Below, piece by piece: positions 1 through 12,688 of a stretch of 64,000 bases of DNA (position 1 is its first letter; each line of letters starts with the position of its first letter). The position numbers and the translations under genes were made by a program. The notes beneath the pieces were generated by a model that was not told the DNA's origin, searched no databases, and saw only the letters and a program-made list of their open reading frames with translations. The DNA comes from Diaporthe sp. PMI_573 (taxonomy: Eukaryota; Ascomycota; Sordariomycetes; Diaporthales; Diaporthaceae), in the NCBI GenBank assembly GCA_021399435.1, contig JAJTUP010000011.1, positions 496,001 to 560,000 on the forward strand. The letters are read 5' to 3'.

Positions 1-381
1 CATTGAGAAAATGCAATTGATTCTCGGCTGCGGTGCGATGAAGGAATCGGCGTGACCGTGTCCAACGGCCACAACCTCCGTCCGCGATAATTAGACTACA
101 CAGTATTGCGATCTTCTACAGCTGCTGACTTCCTGAAGTTGGTCTTCGTGTCTTGTTGTCCTTGATGTGACAGACCCGCCATCAGGCTTATCATTCCCAA
201 GACCTGTCTGCCCAGGCAGCCCAGGTCAAATGACGGTGGAAGCTGGACCCTTGACCGAGAGCCCCCATCCTAGCGTCTTGGTCTGAACTAACAACCATCT
301 TATGCGTGAGAAGGGCTAGATGGATCTATCTATTCAGAAAGTACCTGCGATGATGCATTCATCCGAAGCCGAGGTTGCCTC
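1..381. other. left edge, possible 3' end of a gene
   Basis: On the + strand positions 2-55 read as 17 sense codons (ending ..GAMKESA) followed by TGA. This could be the C-terminus of a gene entering from the left, but it is too short to identify. The rest is 3' flank of the gene that ends at 382; nothing else is seen. Confidence 0.25.
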
Positions 382-1140
382 CTACTCGGAGCCTCCGCCC
401 TTCCTGGACTGCTTCTTTGAGCTTTGATATTTCTTCGCTCTCAGCCTTGATTCCCGCGATGACTTCTCTCTGGCCGGCGTTCAGTAGTCTGTGATGGTTT
501 CTGGTCTGCAGAGGGTGGCTTACAGTGCCTTGTGCTTTTGCACCTTCTCGGAGCTTGTGTCACCGGGCACAGCGTCAGTGTACATCCTGTGCAGCTCTTC
601 CAGCAGCTTGGCCCGGTTCTCCTCGGCATTTGCATTCCTGTCGCGCCCTGTCTGCGCCTGAAACGAGATGCAGTCCTTCCCCTTGACATAGTTCTTGGAG
701 GAGCGCAACAGAGGACGCATGAGTTTCGGCACGACCTGGCTCAGTTCCGACACGGCCCAGGTGGTGATTGCCTTGGTCTCAGTCCTGCGATGTGCACGGC
801 ATGTCAGCGGATGAACCAGAGACTGACTATCTGGGTCGAGTGGCTACTGGGTTGAGACGGACTTGTTCACATGTTGCCCGCCTGGACCACTCGACCTGGC
901 AAAGGTCGTGGTGCCCTTGGGCAGGGCAGCCTCGCTGAAGCCTTGACGCCATCTCCTGGCTTCTGCCAGATCCTCGGGATCAAACGAGGCATCGAAAGCC
1001 TGGTATCTTGCAAATCTCTTCCATGGTGCCAGTTGGACGGCTGAGGGAAGGGGCAGAGGCTGATGGAGAAGAAAGGGAAGCCTCGTTAGGGACCTTGTCA
1101 TGATCGTGGAATCATTGTACAAAGGCCGAGTGAGGGCCAT
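382..1140 (-). CDS. mitochondrial peptidyl-tRNA hydrolase / class I release-factor-like protein (ICT1/Pth4 type)
   Basis: Three exons, 863-1140, 524-784 and 382-469, give 208 aa in one frame. The introns are 78 bp (donor GTCCGT, less usual) and 54 bp. Residues 83-98 carry the catalytic loop SSGPGGQHVNKTETKA; the GGQ at 87-89 is split from the rest of the domain by the first intron. The tail is lysine/arginine rich with the SSKKQSRKG motif that family members use to enter the ribosomal A site. The N-terminus is hydrophobic and basic, as for a mitochondrial presequence; a second ATG at 1101 is an equally good start. Known of the family: hydrolysis of peptidyl-tRNA on stalled mitochondrial ribosomes. 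Yeast YOL114C (Pth4) and human ICT1 are relatives; which is the true orthologue was not tested. It is divergent from the NAB3-like gene. Confidence 0.88.
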
Positions 1141-1900
1141 CCGGTTCGCTGGGGTTGAAAGCGGAAGTCAAGACCGGATCATCGCAGACGGGCACGAATG
1201 CGTGCAGGTACTCGAGTCCCGATCGACAGAGATGCTTGTTTCTGGGGCTTAGTCATTTGTGAGGAACAGAGCTTGGTCCTAAGCCGCATTTTGACAAGGA
1301 ACAGAAACGGGCACGGGTAGAGGATGACAAAGAGCCAAACTTCTTCCACTTCTGCGACGTTTTCAACTGGTTGAATCACAATGCTTGTTCCATATTCGCA
1401 CTCCGCCGTGCGCGTCGTCCTTTTTGCGTCAGGCGTCCAGTCTGAAGTCCCCCAAAAGTTATATCCAGCCAATTGGCAAAGTTTGTCAATGGTTTGCCTC
1501 GCCTCACAGCAGGTGAGAGTGACGCTCCAGGCACCAGAGTTGAACAAGGCAAACTGGGCGACCGTCCGCCGAGCGCCGCCTGCCCGGGCACGCTGGCGCG
1601 CAGTTCCCTCAAACTTTCAAGGTTCCCCTCCCCCACTTTAGCGCAAACTCTACTGCCTAGCATTAAGCAAAGCTGGCTCGCAGTATCTGTTTCCCCGTCC
1701 GCAGCTTCCTTCCTCCTCCTCCCAGTGGACATTCCACTTCCCATACAACAGCTTGGATCAACTCCAGTCGCCCTTCCAATTCCCACCGCCAGTCCCCCAT
1801 CACCATGAACGTATCCACGCTCTGCAGCCTTTAGCAGCTTTCTGAGATTCCTTGACGCCATTCCCGGCCATCTTCCTTGCTTGCGCTGCGCGCTCCTTTG
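1141..1900. promoter_or_regulatory. divergent intergenic region between the GGQ hydrolase and NAB3-like genes
   Basis: 760 bp between two divergent starts, so it must hold both promoters and the 5' untranslated regions. It has pyrimidine-rich patches (about 1620-1720), as is common before fungal starts. No clear TATA box was found. Confidence 0.5.
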
Positions 1901-4766
1901 ATGACAGACAGCCCCAAGCTCGAGGCTGTTGCCAACCTCAGCCCCGTCTCGCCGCGCCCGCTGCATAACACATACACTCTCCCACAGGTCCTCCCAGAGC
2001 TCCAGGATCGGGCCGAAGATCCAGACGTAGTCCCCCTCGAACTGTCCACCTTCCGCACGGCTGCTGCGGCCATGGCTCCGATCCAAGACCCGCCCCAGCA
2101 GGGCCTCGACGCCCCTGCTGCTGCCGCGGGCCCACCCGACTCGGACGGCAACGATGCCCAGTCGCAAGACGTCAGCATAGCCGACGACGACAGCTTCGAT
2201 GCGTACGACGAGGACGGGGGTGGTCAAGGGCAGGAACACCAGCAGCAGGAGGAGACGTCCGGCCTTGAGCCGGAGAACGATGACTATGCGAGAACCTTTG
2301 ATTCTCCCAAGGAACAGGCCGATGTCGCAGATGAGGGAGGAGAGGCTCAGCAACCACAACATGAAGATGTAACAGACACGCCAGAATCCATGAACATTTC
2401 CGAGCAGCTTGCAGGTGTACCAGAGCAGTCTGCCGCCCAAATTGTCTCTGCTGATCCCACCGCCCCCGGCGTGCTCGCCCAAGCCTCCCAGCCATCCCAA
2501 CCCGCAGACCCGGCCCAAGACGCCCTCGTCCCTCCAGAGAGCGATCACCAGCCTGCACCTGCTTCAGCACTCCAAGAGGTGGTGCCCCCACATGCCTCCG
2601 CCGGCGATCCTGCCAGCCTACCCCAGCAGTCCCAGCAGTCGGTGGCATCTCCCGAACCGGACAAGGTAGACCCCGATAAGCTAGACAGGGCTGCCCCCAG
2701 CGAAGAGCAGCAGCCCGGCGTCCAGCCCGAGGACGTCGACATGAACACGGGAGATGATTCCGATGCCACTGCCATTGATATCCAGAAACTTGTCGATGAG
2801 ATCACTGCCAAAGCCGAGGCTGAGGCTTCATCCGAGCAGCCGCCTGCCAAGCCGTCCGCATCCCTTCAGACCCAGTCACCTCCCCCCATGGATGTAGACC
2901 TGCCCTCTCTCCCCCCCAAGCCCTCCCTGACCCAAGAGCAGTCCCAGCAGACCTACTCCCAGCCTCCCTATCACCATGGTTCCTTGCCCACTGCCACTCC
3001 CTATTCATCCGCGCCCGCTGCCACTCCCTCTCAGCCCGCCTTCAGCGCCCCGAACGGTGCGCCAGGTGCCCACATGTCGCAGGCTCCCGCTTACAATCCT
3101 ACCCCCTCTTTTGCCTCATACCCCAATGCTTACCCACCTGGTACCGCGCCGTCCCAGGCCCCTGCAAGCAATGGAGCTGGCCTGCAGCAGACATATGACG
3201 AGTTCTTGGCGGACGAGCGAAAGCATATGTCTGAAGCCAAGTGGGAACGCTTTCCTGATGGCTCTCGAATCTTCATCGGTAAGCAATTCCAGCAGATCAA
3301 GGCAGCGAGTATTGCCGCTGACACGGCTGGCAGGAAACTTATCCCAGGAGAGGGTCTCCAAGCGCGATGTGTTTGAATTGTTCCACCAGCACGGTCGACT
3401 GGCTCAGATTTCTCTCAAGTCTGCCTACGGCTTCGTCCAGTACCACACAAGTAACGATGCCCAGGCCGCCATGAACGCTCTCCAGGGAGCCGAGGTCAAG
3501 GGTCGCAAGATCAGTATGTTGTCTGGCCTCGCTTTTTAGACGAACCCTCACTAATATGGTTCAGATCTTGAGGTCTCCAAGACCCAGAAGTCCAAGAAGG
3601 ATCGCGACCACTCTCCCGAACGCAAAAATCGTGACCGAGGTGGCAAGGGGGCCGACCGGTATGACGGGCGCGACAGCCGCCGTTCTCGTGGGGACGATTA
3701 TCGCCCTGGTCGGTCACCCTCTCCACCTAGACGTGGTGATCACCGCGGGAGACAGGACTCTTACAACAATCGCGACCGTGGTGGTGGTGGCCATCATGAT
3801 TCATTCAACCGAAAACGGTCACGTTCTCCAGACGGATATGGGAGACACGGGCATGATGCATACAGGCGTCGGAGCCCAAGTCCCTACGGTCGGACCCGCC
3901 AAGGGAGCGATAACCTTGACATCCCTCGCCGCTACGGAAATGACGTGCCCGACGTTCAGATTCTCCTGATGCAGGATGTCCACAAGGACTTTGTTGAGTG
4001 GGTGCAGCGAGCGTTCCTGGATGCACGTCTTAGGGTGACTGCCATGTTCCTGAACCCTCGGTTCCCCCGAGACCAAGTCATCCAGCGACAGGTTCTGGAA
4101 GGGGTCCATGCTGTTGTCGAGCTGGACATGCGCGCTCAGACGACTGCAAAGATCTCACTCCAGGTGTTTGACCGCTCTGCCGGTAACAATGTTCGTTTCG
4201 ATCAGTATCAGGAGCTGGATCCACCCATCGCCGCCCAGCTGGTCCTGCGTGCCAAGGGCTCCGTCGCCTCGCAGCCAGCCTATCCGCCGCAACCCAGCTA
4301 CACGCCGCAACCTTACGGAGCGCCGGCACCGTACGGTGCTTACCAGCAGCCCCCAGCACCAGCGCAGCAGTACCCCGCTCCCGCGGCCGCGCCGGACCTG
4401 ACGACCATCATGGCACAGCTCAGTCAGATGGGCAACGTCGACAGCGCGACCCTTCAGACCATCCTTGGCACCCTCCAGCAGTCTCAGCCGCAGACACCGG
4501 CTCCGGCCATGCATCCTGCTCATCCAATGGGAGCCCCAGCTGTCCCGAGTGCTGGGGTCGATCTCAACGCGTTGATCGGTAACCTCACCGCAGCCTCCGC
4601 CAATAATACCCCGCCTGCAATGGGGGTCCCTGGCATGCCAGGTTATCCCTCGGCTGCTTACCAACAGGCTCCTCGCGGGCCGGCTATTCCGCCTGCCGCA
4701 GGATCATCGGATCCCGCCCGTGATGTACAGAACATCATGGACACGCTTGCCAGGATCAGGCAATGA
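1901..4766 (+). CDS. NAB3-like RRM RNA-binding protein (transcription termination)
   Basis: Exons 1901-3278, 3334-3513 and 3565-4766 encode 919 aa; introns are 55 and 51 bp. The first 450 residues are acidic and rich in P, Q and S. An RRM follows at about 455-525, with RNP2 (RIFIGNLS) interrupted by intron 1 and RNP1-like YGFVQYH. Next come an Arg/Ser/Gly/Asp-rich stretch (repeated RDRGG, RSRSPD), then a conserved module beginning DVQILLMQDVHKDFVEWVQ and a Pro/Gln/Ala-rich tail ending in NIMDTLARIRQ. This order matches yeast Nab3, which with Nrd1 and Sen1 ends transcription of short noncoding RNAs; the role here is by homology. Open frame extends upstream of 1901 but without an ATG. The ATG at 2073, in a good start context, is the alternative. 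Confidence 0.88.
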
Positions 4767-5211
4767 ACGGTCGAGGCCCGAGTGGGTATGCCATGACGAT
4801 CAAGATGATGAGCCTGGTTGCTGTTGTTTTACTTTTGAGTATGATGTTTAGAAGGTACGGGTGACAATAATTGCCATAGCAGGCCGGATTTTGCGTTTGC
4901 GAAGACTCATCGAACGGGGGGGGGGGGGTTCATGCGGAAGGAGTATTGGAACAAAGTTTGATCGAAGAGCTCTACGAACAGGGAGATTTAGAACAGAGGG
5001 CAGCGTGTTCGTGTGGGTGTGAATAGATAATTGAGACCCTGTACATTCGACTTGGCCCCAAGACCTATCATCTCTGTGTCTTGCATGAGCGGAGAGATGA
5101 CGGAGTATGTACAATAATGCTCTGGCAACCAAACGTATCTATTTATACACGCACACCTGTCAAGACAGTTTTTCAAACCGCGCCCCGGTGTCTGCTCGCG
5201 TGAAAGTTGCC
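4767..5211. other. convergent 3' intergenic region with a G13 tract
   Basis: Lies between the 3' ends of NAB3-like (+) and LETM1-like (-). It holds a run of 13 G at 4916-4928. No gene is seen. Confidence 0.7.
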
Positions 5212-6408
5212 CTACCATTCTATCTTGCTGGCCAGTGCTTTAAGCTCCCGCCTCTCCAGCGGCCACTTCGGCGCCGCCAGCAACGACACCACGAGCGCCT
5301 CCCTCCGCGCCACCGCCTCAGGACTCCAAGGGCTACCAGTATCACCACCGACCTCCTCGCCGGCCAGGGCCACCCACCGCCCCAGCTCCTCCCGCAGCGC
5401 GGCAGCCGACCTGTCCACGACTGGCAGGCCCCTGTCCTCGCAGGCCAGCGCGACTTCGTCGTCCTCGAGGGCGGGCACGCCGCCGGCCTGCGAGAGGAGG
5501 TGACCGTCCCGGACCAGGTACGCGACGTGGGCACGCACCCTGTGCGAGGCGAGCAGGGCGACTGCGGCGTCGGGGAGGGGCAGGCGGTCCCACAGGGGCG
5601 AGATGAGGTTCAGCGAGCGCGCGACGTGGGCGGTGACCTCGGCGCGGGGAATAGGGTTACTCCTCTTCATATCCTCCCGTATCCTCTCGGACGAAGCCAG
5701 CCGCCGCGCCTCGGTCGCCCGCCGCAGCTTCTCGACCTGCCGCGGGATCCGGCACGTCAGCGGGACGACGCTGGGGAGCGCCAGGACGACGAGGGGCGTG
5801 AACTCGCCGCATACCACGAACATGAGCGCGAAGAGGGGCACGCGCCTGATGTCGTGGCGCCACCTGCGCTTCAGGAGCTCGGTGGACCGCGTCGTCGCGG
5901 CCGGGCGGAGGGTGGGCGGCGAGGCGTGCTGGCCCATCGGGGTGCCGCTGTCGGACGGGATGCCCGAGGCCGAGCTGAGGGACCAGACCAGCCGCGTGTT
6001 GATGTAGATCTGCTTGAAGCCCGTCTTGTAGAAGGCCAGGTAGGCTTTCCCCGTCGAGTAGAGGTGCGAGAAGGTGCTGGCTGCTGGGTCGCGGGCGGGC
6101 AGGCTCAAGGGCGGAGGGCGAGTCGAGGCTGGGGGGTTCGCGGCTGTCGGGGAGGTGGTTTGTGTCGGCTGGACGGCGTCGCGGTCAGCTTTCTCTGCTG
6201 CGAGGTGTGCCGTGGCCCGCTGGGACTGCCGGTGGGCTTGTGGCGACGTTGAGAATTGTCGCGATCGGCATTGTGGTTGCTGCGTGCGAGGCTGGGCTCG
6301 ATGGCTAGGCGGCGTGTGCAGGTAGTGATAGCCTGGGCGCCAGAGAAGCTGGGAGGGAGAAGCTCGTAATGAGGTGCGCAGGACGCGCAGTTGGGTAGTT
6401 GAGGTCAT
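5212..6408 (-). CDS. LETM1-domain mitochondrial inner-membrane protein
   Basis: Single exon, 398 aa. The open frame continues upstream without an ATG, so the start at 6408 (MTSTTQLRVLRTS) was chosen. The N-terminus is rich in S, R and T with no acids, typical of a mitochondrial presequence, followed by a Pro-rich linker. The LETM1/Mdm38 ribosome-binding-like domain spans about 150-385. It starts with LYSTGKAYLAFYKTGFKQI, then ELLKRRWRHDIRRVP, one hydrophobic segment (LFALMFVVCGEFTPLVVLAL) and PRQVEKLRR. Known of the family: potassium/proton exchange and docking of mitochondrial ribosomes at the inner membrane. It is shorter than Mdm38/LETM1 proper and lacks EF-hands, so it is probably a LETM1-like paralogue. 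The 381-aa frame on the other strand is an artefact of GC-rich codon use. Confidence 0.8.
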   Translation of the reverse strand: MTSTTQLRVLRTSLRASPSQLLWRPGYHYLHTPPSHRAQPRTQQPQCRSRQFSTSPQAHRQSQRATAHLAAEKADRDAVQPTQTTSPTAANPPASTRPPPLSLPARDPAASTFSHLYSTGKAYLAFYKTGFKQIYINTRLVWSLSSASGIPSDSGTPMGQHASPPTLRPAATTRSTELLKRRWRHDIRRVPLFALMFVVCGEFTPLVVLALPSVVPLTCRIPRQVEKLRRATEARRLASSERIREDMKRSNPIPRAEVTAHVARSLNLISPLWDRLPLPDAAVALLASHRVRAHVAYLVRDGHLLSQAGGVPALEDDEVALACEDRGLPVVDRSAAALREELGRWVALAGEEVGGDTGSPWSPEAVARREALVVSLLAAPKWPLERRELKALASKIEW

Positions 6409-6779
6409 CTCATCGCTGGGTTGTGAGGTCAAGATATTCGGGCGGGATTGTGACAGGTGAAAGAAAAAATGCGATTGTAAGACGGATGGAAATTTAAGCC
6501 AGCGGATGGTATTCAATGCGTCGGGCATTACGTCAATCACATTTTGGGGCTTGCCGGATCTTAGATCAGAGGGTCTAGGCCATGCGATACCCCTGAGATC
6601 GGCCAACACCCCTGTCCATCATTCTCACTCGTGGTCTTGGTTCCCCAGGTCCTCCCGAATTAGCCTCCATCCATTTCTTGCACATTTACTCTTTCCCAAC
6701 GCTGCTTACAGCTTGGACGAGCCCGGCAATACCCTGTCACAGTCTCAGCTTCCGATACCACTACACAATTTGGGCCTGG
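6409..6779. other. intergenic, 5' flank of LETM1-like gene
   Basis: Holds the LETM1-like 5' region and the 3' flank of the RidA gene. No other gene is seen. Confidence 0.6.
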
Positions 6780-7283
6780 CTAGTTCACATACGCTGTGCA
6801 CTCAATCTCAACATCGGTGTTAAACGGGAGCTGCTTGACAGCAACACAAGTCCGGGCCTGCAGTGGAACAATTTAGTATGATACTCGCTCAACAACTGGT
6901 GAGTCAGCTTACAGGCTTCGGCTCAAAGGAGAAGAATTCATCATATGCCTCGTTCATTGTGGCGAAGTCGTCCATCGTGGTGATGTAGATATTGACCTTG
7001 AGCACATTCCTCTTGCTGCTGCCGGATGCCTCAAGGACGGCGTCAAGGTTCTTCAGGGCTTGCCTCTGCGGTAATCATTAGCTTCTACCCTGTTTTGGGA
7101 TTATAAGACCAGGGGTAGACATACCGTCCTGTCCTTGACAGTCCCTTCGACAGCTGTGAATGTCGCGGGGTCGAGCCCGATGTTACCTGAGCAGTAGACC
7201 AGGCCGTTATACTTGATGGCCTGTGAGAACTGTGGGAGTGGCTTTGGGGCCTTGTCCGTGAGGACGCTTTCGATCTTGCTCAT
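6780..7283 (-). CDS. RidA family (YjgF/YER057c/UK114) imine/enamine deaminase
   Basis: Exons 7125-7283, 6913-7065 and 6780-6857 give 129 aa, the usual size. Both introns (59 and 55 bp) are phase 0. Recognisable family blocks are KAPKPLPQFSQAIKYNGLVYCSG near the start, a central NVLKVNIYITTMDDFATMNEAY and the C-terminal ARTCVAVKQLP with VEIECTA. The Arg of that last block is the residue that binds the substrate carboxylate. Known of the family: a trimer that hydrolyses reactive 2-aminoacrylate and other enamines. No mitochondrial presequence is seen, so a cytosolic form is likely. Confidence 0.93.
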
Positions 7284-10200
7284 CTTGATGGTGGTGTAAA
7301 AGACAGGGAGCTTGGACCAATATCAGGGCGGAACGGCTCACAAGATCAGTAGAAGTGTAGTAGAGTATTTTCTCGTATGCACCTGTTCGTTTGCATATAT
7401 AGCAGAAGAGGACAGGACAATGTCTATTGCGCCTTGCGCACCTGCGCAACTGAATTACTCACCGGGCCGAGACAGACGGCGGTTAGGATCGGACTAAGAT
7501 CCGATGTCGTGCCGGAGGGATTTTCAGGGACCTATCGATTGGGCAAGCCGGCAAGGGAGCTCCGCCCCTCAGCTACGAAATACGGATTTTCTACAACTTC
7601 TTTCGGTTTACCTTCCGGCCATGACATGACATATTTCGGCTACAACTCTTTCAACGTGGCAACAAAATGAGTAAATTGATTCCTCTGTGAGCACCAGTGC
7701 TAACAATACATGTTTAAGTGGGGAATTCGTCCCCCAGCACGCCTACAATTGTTGGAGGCATGAGAAGACAACGCCGGCGCCCTCCTCGATGCAACGACCG
7801 AACCGTCTAGAAACAAACAAAAGAGATGGGTTGAAGGAGCCCTGTCCTTGAAATGTCAGCCTGGGATGGGAGGACATGGCTGGGCAGGGATTAGCCCCGG
7901 CAGCTCACGAACGATCCAGTGCTCGGTCCGTTCCGAAGCTAAGCTTACCGAACCCACAACGAGACCCGGCCCGTCGGGACTAAGCACAACTTGAAGATGG
8001 TCTGGCAGAGGAGTGTCACTTCAACCAGGTTCTGCGATTGTGCACCGAGATGGTTGAACTCACCTCCGAGCAGCCGCCAGGAGAAAGTATCCTCGCGAAG
8101 GGCTGTCCTTATGGAAAAACACAGTGGCGATCAATGACCCTGTCGTCGTACGCATCAAACTGGGCACCGACACCACGAAGATCGTCCTCCACGGGCGGCT
8201 TGGCCTCAGCTGATCCGGATGGTTGGTCTTGATGGGCATGCGAAGAAGTATTGGCGTCCTGGCGTTGACACCTGTGGGCTGCGGCACGCCCAGGCAGGTC
8301 GAGTTTGGCTTGCTGTGTCCGACCGCCTGCCGACGTGGCACTGGCAGTGGCTACACTGCCACCGCTGCAGTTTGTGTCAGTTCAGCCCGATCAGAGAGTT
8401 TCGCGCAAGTGGACTGAGATGAAATTCGATGAGACCGAAGAACATAAGAGAGGAACCGAATTAGGGTCACGGTGACTGATGGGAATGCCAGTATCTCCGC
8501 CAGTACTGATGCTTGTGCTGGTACTGGATATCTCATGGTCAGGTATGTCTCCATCCTCGATTGCCATGCAGTGTCGGCCGACCTTGCCACCAGCACAACA
8601 AAGTCTGGGACTATATAGCAGTGCCCATATTACAGCTACCGGTAGCGGAAAATAGCAGCACACAGACAGATGCCAGTCAAGCCAACTTCGATCCGTGCTG
8701 GTTGAGATCTCCCAGATAATTCAAGAAATGGGCGTGCTCTTCAGGGGGAAGGGTTCAAGAAAGAAATCGCCGCTTGGTCTCTGGTTTGGGACGGCACTGT
8801 GCTGCGAGGGAGACAGAAGAAGGCTTGCAGCAGAAGGGAGCGTCTTGATACTCTCCCAGTATGAACCAGACGCCAGGAACCCGAGGGGAGGGGAATAGAC
8901 AGAATGAGACATGAGAGATGGAAGCAGAGGAGGAAAAGGGATTTGGTGAGATGACAGAAGGGGATGACAAGAGGAGAGTCCTAACGTGCCTTGACGCAAA
9001 TGAACCAGCATTGGCTCGAATCGATGACATGGTGCAGAGAGACGGAATCGTGAAGACAGGAGTGATCAAGGACAACGCAATGACAGAAGGTCGATGGAGG
9101 GGATGCGAACGTCAAGCCCATCTACCACGAGAAGAGAGGTGATGTCCAGAACGTGACTTCGGGAAGATGAGTGCCTTTATGTAGACAGAGAGGATTCCAA
9201 CTTGCCTTCATATTGTTACGGGGAGTGTGATCCTTTTGCATGCCAACGAACCTTGAGCGTTGAGGCAGGCTGTGTGTGATTGGTACAACATCTGGTGGTC
9301 GCAACTTTGGCAGACTCGGACAGTACCTGTTATAAGAGGAACACCACTGGTGAGGGCCAAACACGGGGAAGTACCTGTTCTGGGAGGCCGTGACACCCAA
9401 CCAGAGCAGCAACGTTGACTAATCTGGCTAGCAGCCCCTCCAAATCCCAGAACCCAGTAGGCGGATCCTTGTAGCCCTGCAGATCCAAGATCTGTCAGTA
9501 GACACGTACCGTCCTGCGAACCCCGTCGGACTACAGGTCTGGTCAGGGGCCCGGCGTGCATGGTGCAAGCAGAAACAAAACAGCTTACACGGTACTCCTA
9601 GATCTACGTCAAATGCTGCGCCGCGTCGATGCGGCAGTAAGCTGAACTTCAAGAGGCTAGTCGAGGCTGCGTGTGATGCTTGCTGCATGACAGCGCGCAC
9701 AATCTGACCGTGTTACGACATCCCCGGGTTTCTTTGGCCCTCTTGGGGCCACCCGCCTCAAGGCCTCCATATCTGGTCAAACGCAGGCAGGGCTTCCCAC
9801 CACCTCTGTGCTAGCTTCTCCGATGATCGAATCACAAAGCAGAGTTGACGAGAGATGCCTTCAACGCGTGGCGGAACACTTGCATGGGCCCAAGTCTGCC
9901 AAGGCGCACTCCGAGCGCCCCACTGTTCATTTCCACACACTAACAAATCCGTTCTTCGGTCTGCATTCTAGAAGCCTTCCCCAGACAGCCACTCGTAATC
10001 AGGCCATCTGGTTTCCTTGACCTTTATTCTCTCAATTTCTCAGGGAAGCACATGAATCACAGTACCCTAGGGTACCCTGCACCTGCACCTGCACCTGCAT
10101 GTCAACATCAGGATTCCCCGGCCCACCGGCCAGACCGGTCCTCCTCCTTCAGGTTTAATAACGTTCGTCCGGAGGAGTCTTGAGCCACAAGCCACCCAAA

Positions 10201-12116
10201 CACACCACCCTTTGAAGAACGGAGTCTCATCGGCAGAAAACTGGCTGGTCAGGTCACGACAAGCTACGTCGAGGTCGAAATCCTGCCACGGCCTCATCCA
10301 TGCCCCGGCTGCTGTAGGCTCCATGTCCAATTTTGCTAAGTCCAGGTGCATTGAAATCAATTGGCCCACTTGAGTAGGGTTCAGGGACTACACATCTGTG
10401 TACCAGCAGGGGCAGGGGATCACACATCTGCGAACCACTGGGAGAGGAGGATGCGAAGTCTTGAGTACAGTAATGCGGCTCCAATTCAGCCATGCCCTGA
10501 AAGGCGGCACTTGACCGTCACTCGAGCAAAGTGGCAGAAAGGGTGTACAATGATTGGCTCCAAGCACTGGCCACCCACCAGCATCAGATGATGGAGAGAA
10601 CAGCGGCCGGTCCGTGGAGTAAATCCTGGATAGTACAAAACTGCATAGCGACCAGATCGCAGATTCCATCCCTGTGAATAGTAAGCTGCCTCAATTCCCT
10701 CCCAACAAGCCGCCACTGGAGCTGGATCATCAGTGGCTATGTGAGGCCACAGAGTCCTGGCTGCAGAGCTTCTACAGTGGACGAGAGAAACTTTGCATTT
10801 CTTCTGCTTACACTGCCAATTTGAGCCTAGCGGAGACTTGCCACTCGGCCCTTTGCGGAGGCCCGGGAAGACCATGCATTGCATCTAACCAGGTGGATGC
10901 GAGTGCTCACTGGCCAAATGAATCTCTGCGGCCTGGGACGCATGGACGGATGCAATAAGATGTAGTGGGTGGTCGTTAGGAGGGAGCACTTGGGGATGCA
11001 GCCTTACCAGTAACGTAACGGCCGCCCAGGGGTTCTCAGCACCAGTGTGCCTGGCTTGATGCTCAATGATGAGCGGTGAATGTCTCACAGCAGCTCAACT
11101 TGACCCGCATCATGAGCTGTAAATGTCGCCCAGCATATGCATGAGCACTCCAGACCTCGGCACAGTCTCGGGCACACCTGCAACAGGTCCTTGGACCGCA
11201 TCGCTGCTCCTGCTCCCTTCAGCCATTCTTCCTCTGGTCATGCGCCACATCTGATATCGCCAACCAGGCTCCAGCCGGTTCGTCCGGCCAGGTCGGTTGT
11301 GGTGTTCTGGAGAATCGAAGTCTCTGGGTGGTCCCTAAACGATTCTTGAATAATGCCTCGCTCGTCGAGGGCGAAAAAGGGATGGGATCCCTCTCGAAGG
11401 TGCCGAGCTCTTCCCCTGGAAATGTGACCAGCAACTTGCAGCAACCCACGTGAGAAACAACTGTGGCGGTGCAGGCTGAACTGTGAGGGAGCTCCAATAA
11501 CCCCCCCTAGAACCCTAGAAGCGGCCGAGCCATTTGTGAGCCATCCCGCTTGCACTGCATGGGAGAAGGCTTCTAGAACCAGTCCGTGACATCTGAATTC
11601 GAGCCAGTCGTCGATTGAAGGTAGACGTTTTATGGCTGCCTCCTGGTCGATCCATTCTGGTGATTGGTGAAACTAGATTTTGTGAGGCCTCGCTCAATCG
11701 TAGACAACCGCTCCACGTGTCGAGGCTTTCGGGCGGATGTAACTGAGGCTTTTGCGGAACCTGTTCCCCGGACAGTCGCCCAGGATCATCCTACCAATGA
11801 GACATGACGCGCATCAGCGTGACCAGGCTTTAATGCAATATGAGCTCCCCGGGGAGTGAATGATCTTCTAGAAGGAGAAGAACAGCGGTGTCATGCCAGG
11901 AGTCTCGTCCGAGATGGAAAATGAGGGACAACTTATGGGGTCCACCTCTCAAGTCCACCAACCACAACCTCTCAAATCTCATGCCAAGAGTCGCTTATCC
12001 CAATGTGAGCCGAAGCAACTTTGAAGCCCAGACCTGACAGCTCGCTCTTGAGCAAATCAGAGTATTACAAGGTTTGTGGACGTGTCGCCCAATTACAAAT
12101 GTTCGCATCTTGAGAG
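7284..12116. other. 4.8-kb stretch with no recognisable gene
   Basis: All frames are broken every 60-100 codons and no open stretch shows a known domain or a chain of plausible exons. Base composition is balanced rather than AT-rich, so it does not look like repeat-mutated DNA. A short CACCTG-type repeat (four units) lies near 10078-10099. No RNA gene was recognised. Confidence 0.5.
7395..7401 (-). promoter_or_regulatory. TATA-like element of the RidA gene
   Basis: On the - strand a TATATAT run lies about 112 bp upstream of the RidA ATG, a plausible core promoter position. Confidence 0.4.
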
Positions 12117-12325
12117 GGCACGAGCTTTGCTTGTAGGTCGGATACGCTGCCACAGCATCTATGGTGGACCGCATGGGCAGTACTCACTGCTGAACCTCCC
12201 GTGGTATGGTCTCCTGTGGGACGGCCCCTATGGGACAGCCTCCCATGAAATAGTCTCCCTCGGGAAGACCTTCAGTGGGAAACTTTTCTGTGAAACGATT
12301 TCCAGCCAAAGTTATGGGGTGTGGT
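12117..12325 (+). repeat. dispersed YATAGGAGG element, copy 1
   Basis: Starts with end module A (CACGAGCTTTGCTTG, then TACGCTGCCACAGCATCTATG), continues with GGGCAGTACTCACTGCTGAACCTCC and then an array of degenerate units such as GGACAGCCTCCCATGAAATA. No end module B was found. It belongs to the family described for 23325, 26560, 31800, 38275, 40240, 48750 and 49395. Confidence 0.65.
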
Positions 12326-12688
12326 GGGGGTCGACGATGATATCATTGCAAGGAAGAACCCCGCAGGGTTGATTAGATCGATAAGATAAAGGAGCACCCG
12401 AACTCCATTTCCCCGTACCCACCCGCTCCCGCTCCAGCAAGGACCCGCCCAGCCCTGGAACAAACAAACCTAAAAGTAACGACGACAAGCTATGACCGCG
12501 ACGCTACAACCCGTCTACGATACTCCATTTTCCAATGCGCCTCACTCCCATGTCGAGCCCACTGTCACAACTGCTATATGCGACCCGAGGAATCATGATG
12601 AGGCCCATATCTGAGTTGATTGGCGACCCCCAGGTACCACGTACCTTAGCACAGGACGTGGTAGCCCAAGTGCACACCAGCTCTCTGC

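Noticed and set aside
1376..2548. 390-codon open frame antisense to the NAB3-like gene
   Set aside because: Shadow frame of a low-complexity Pro/Gln-rich exon; no domain and an implausible Trp/Gly/Arg composition.
5107..6252. 381-codon open frame antisense to the LETM1-like gene
   Set aside because: It starts and ends outside any regulatory logic, lacks a domain, and is explained by the GC-rich third codon positions of the gene on the other strand.
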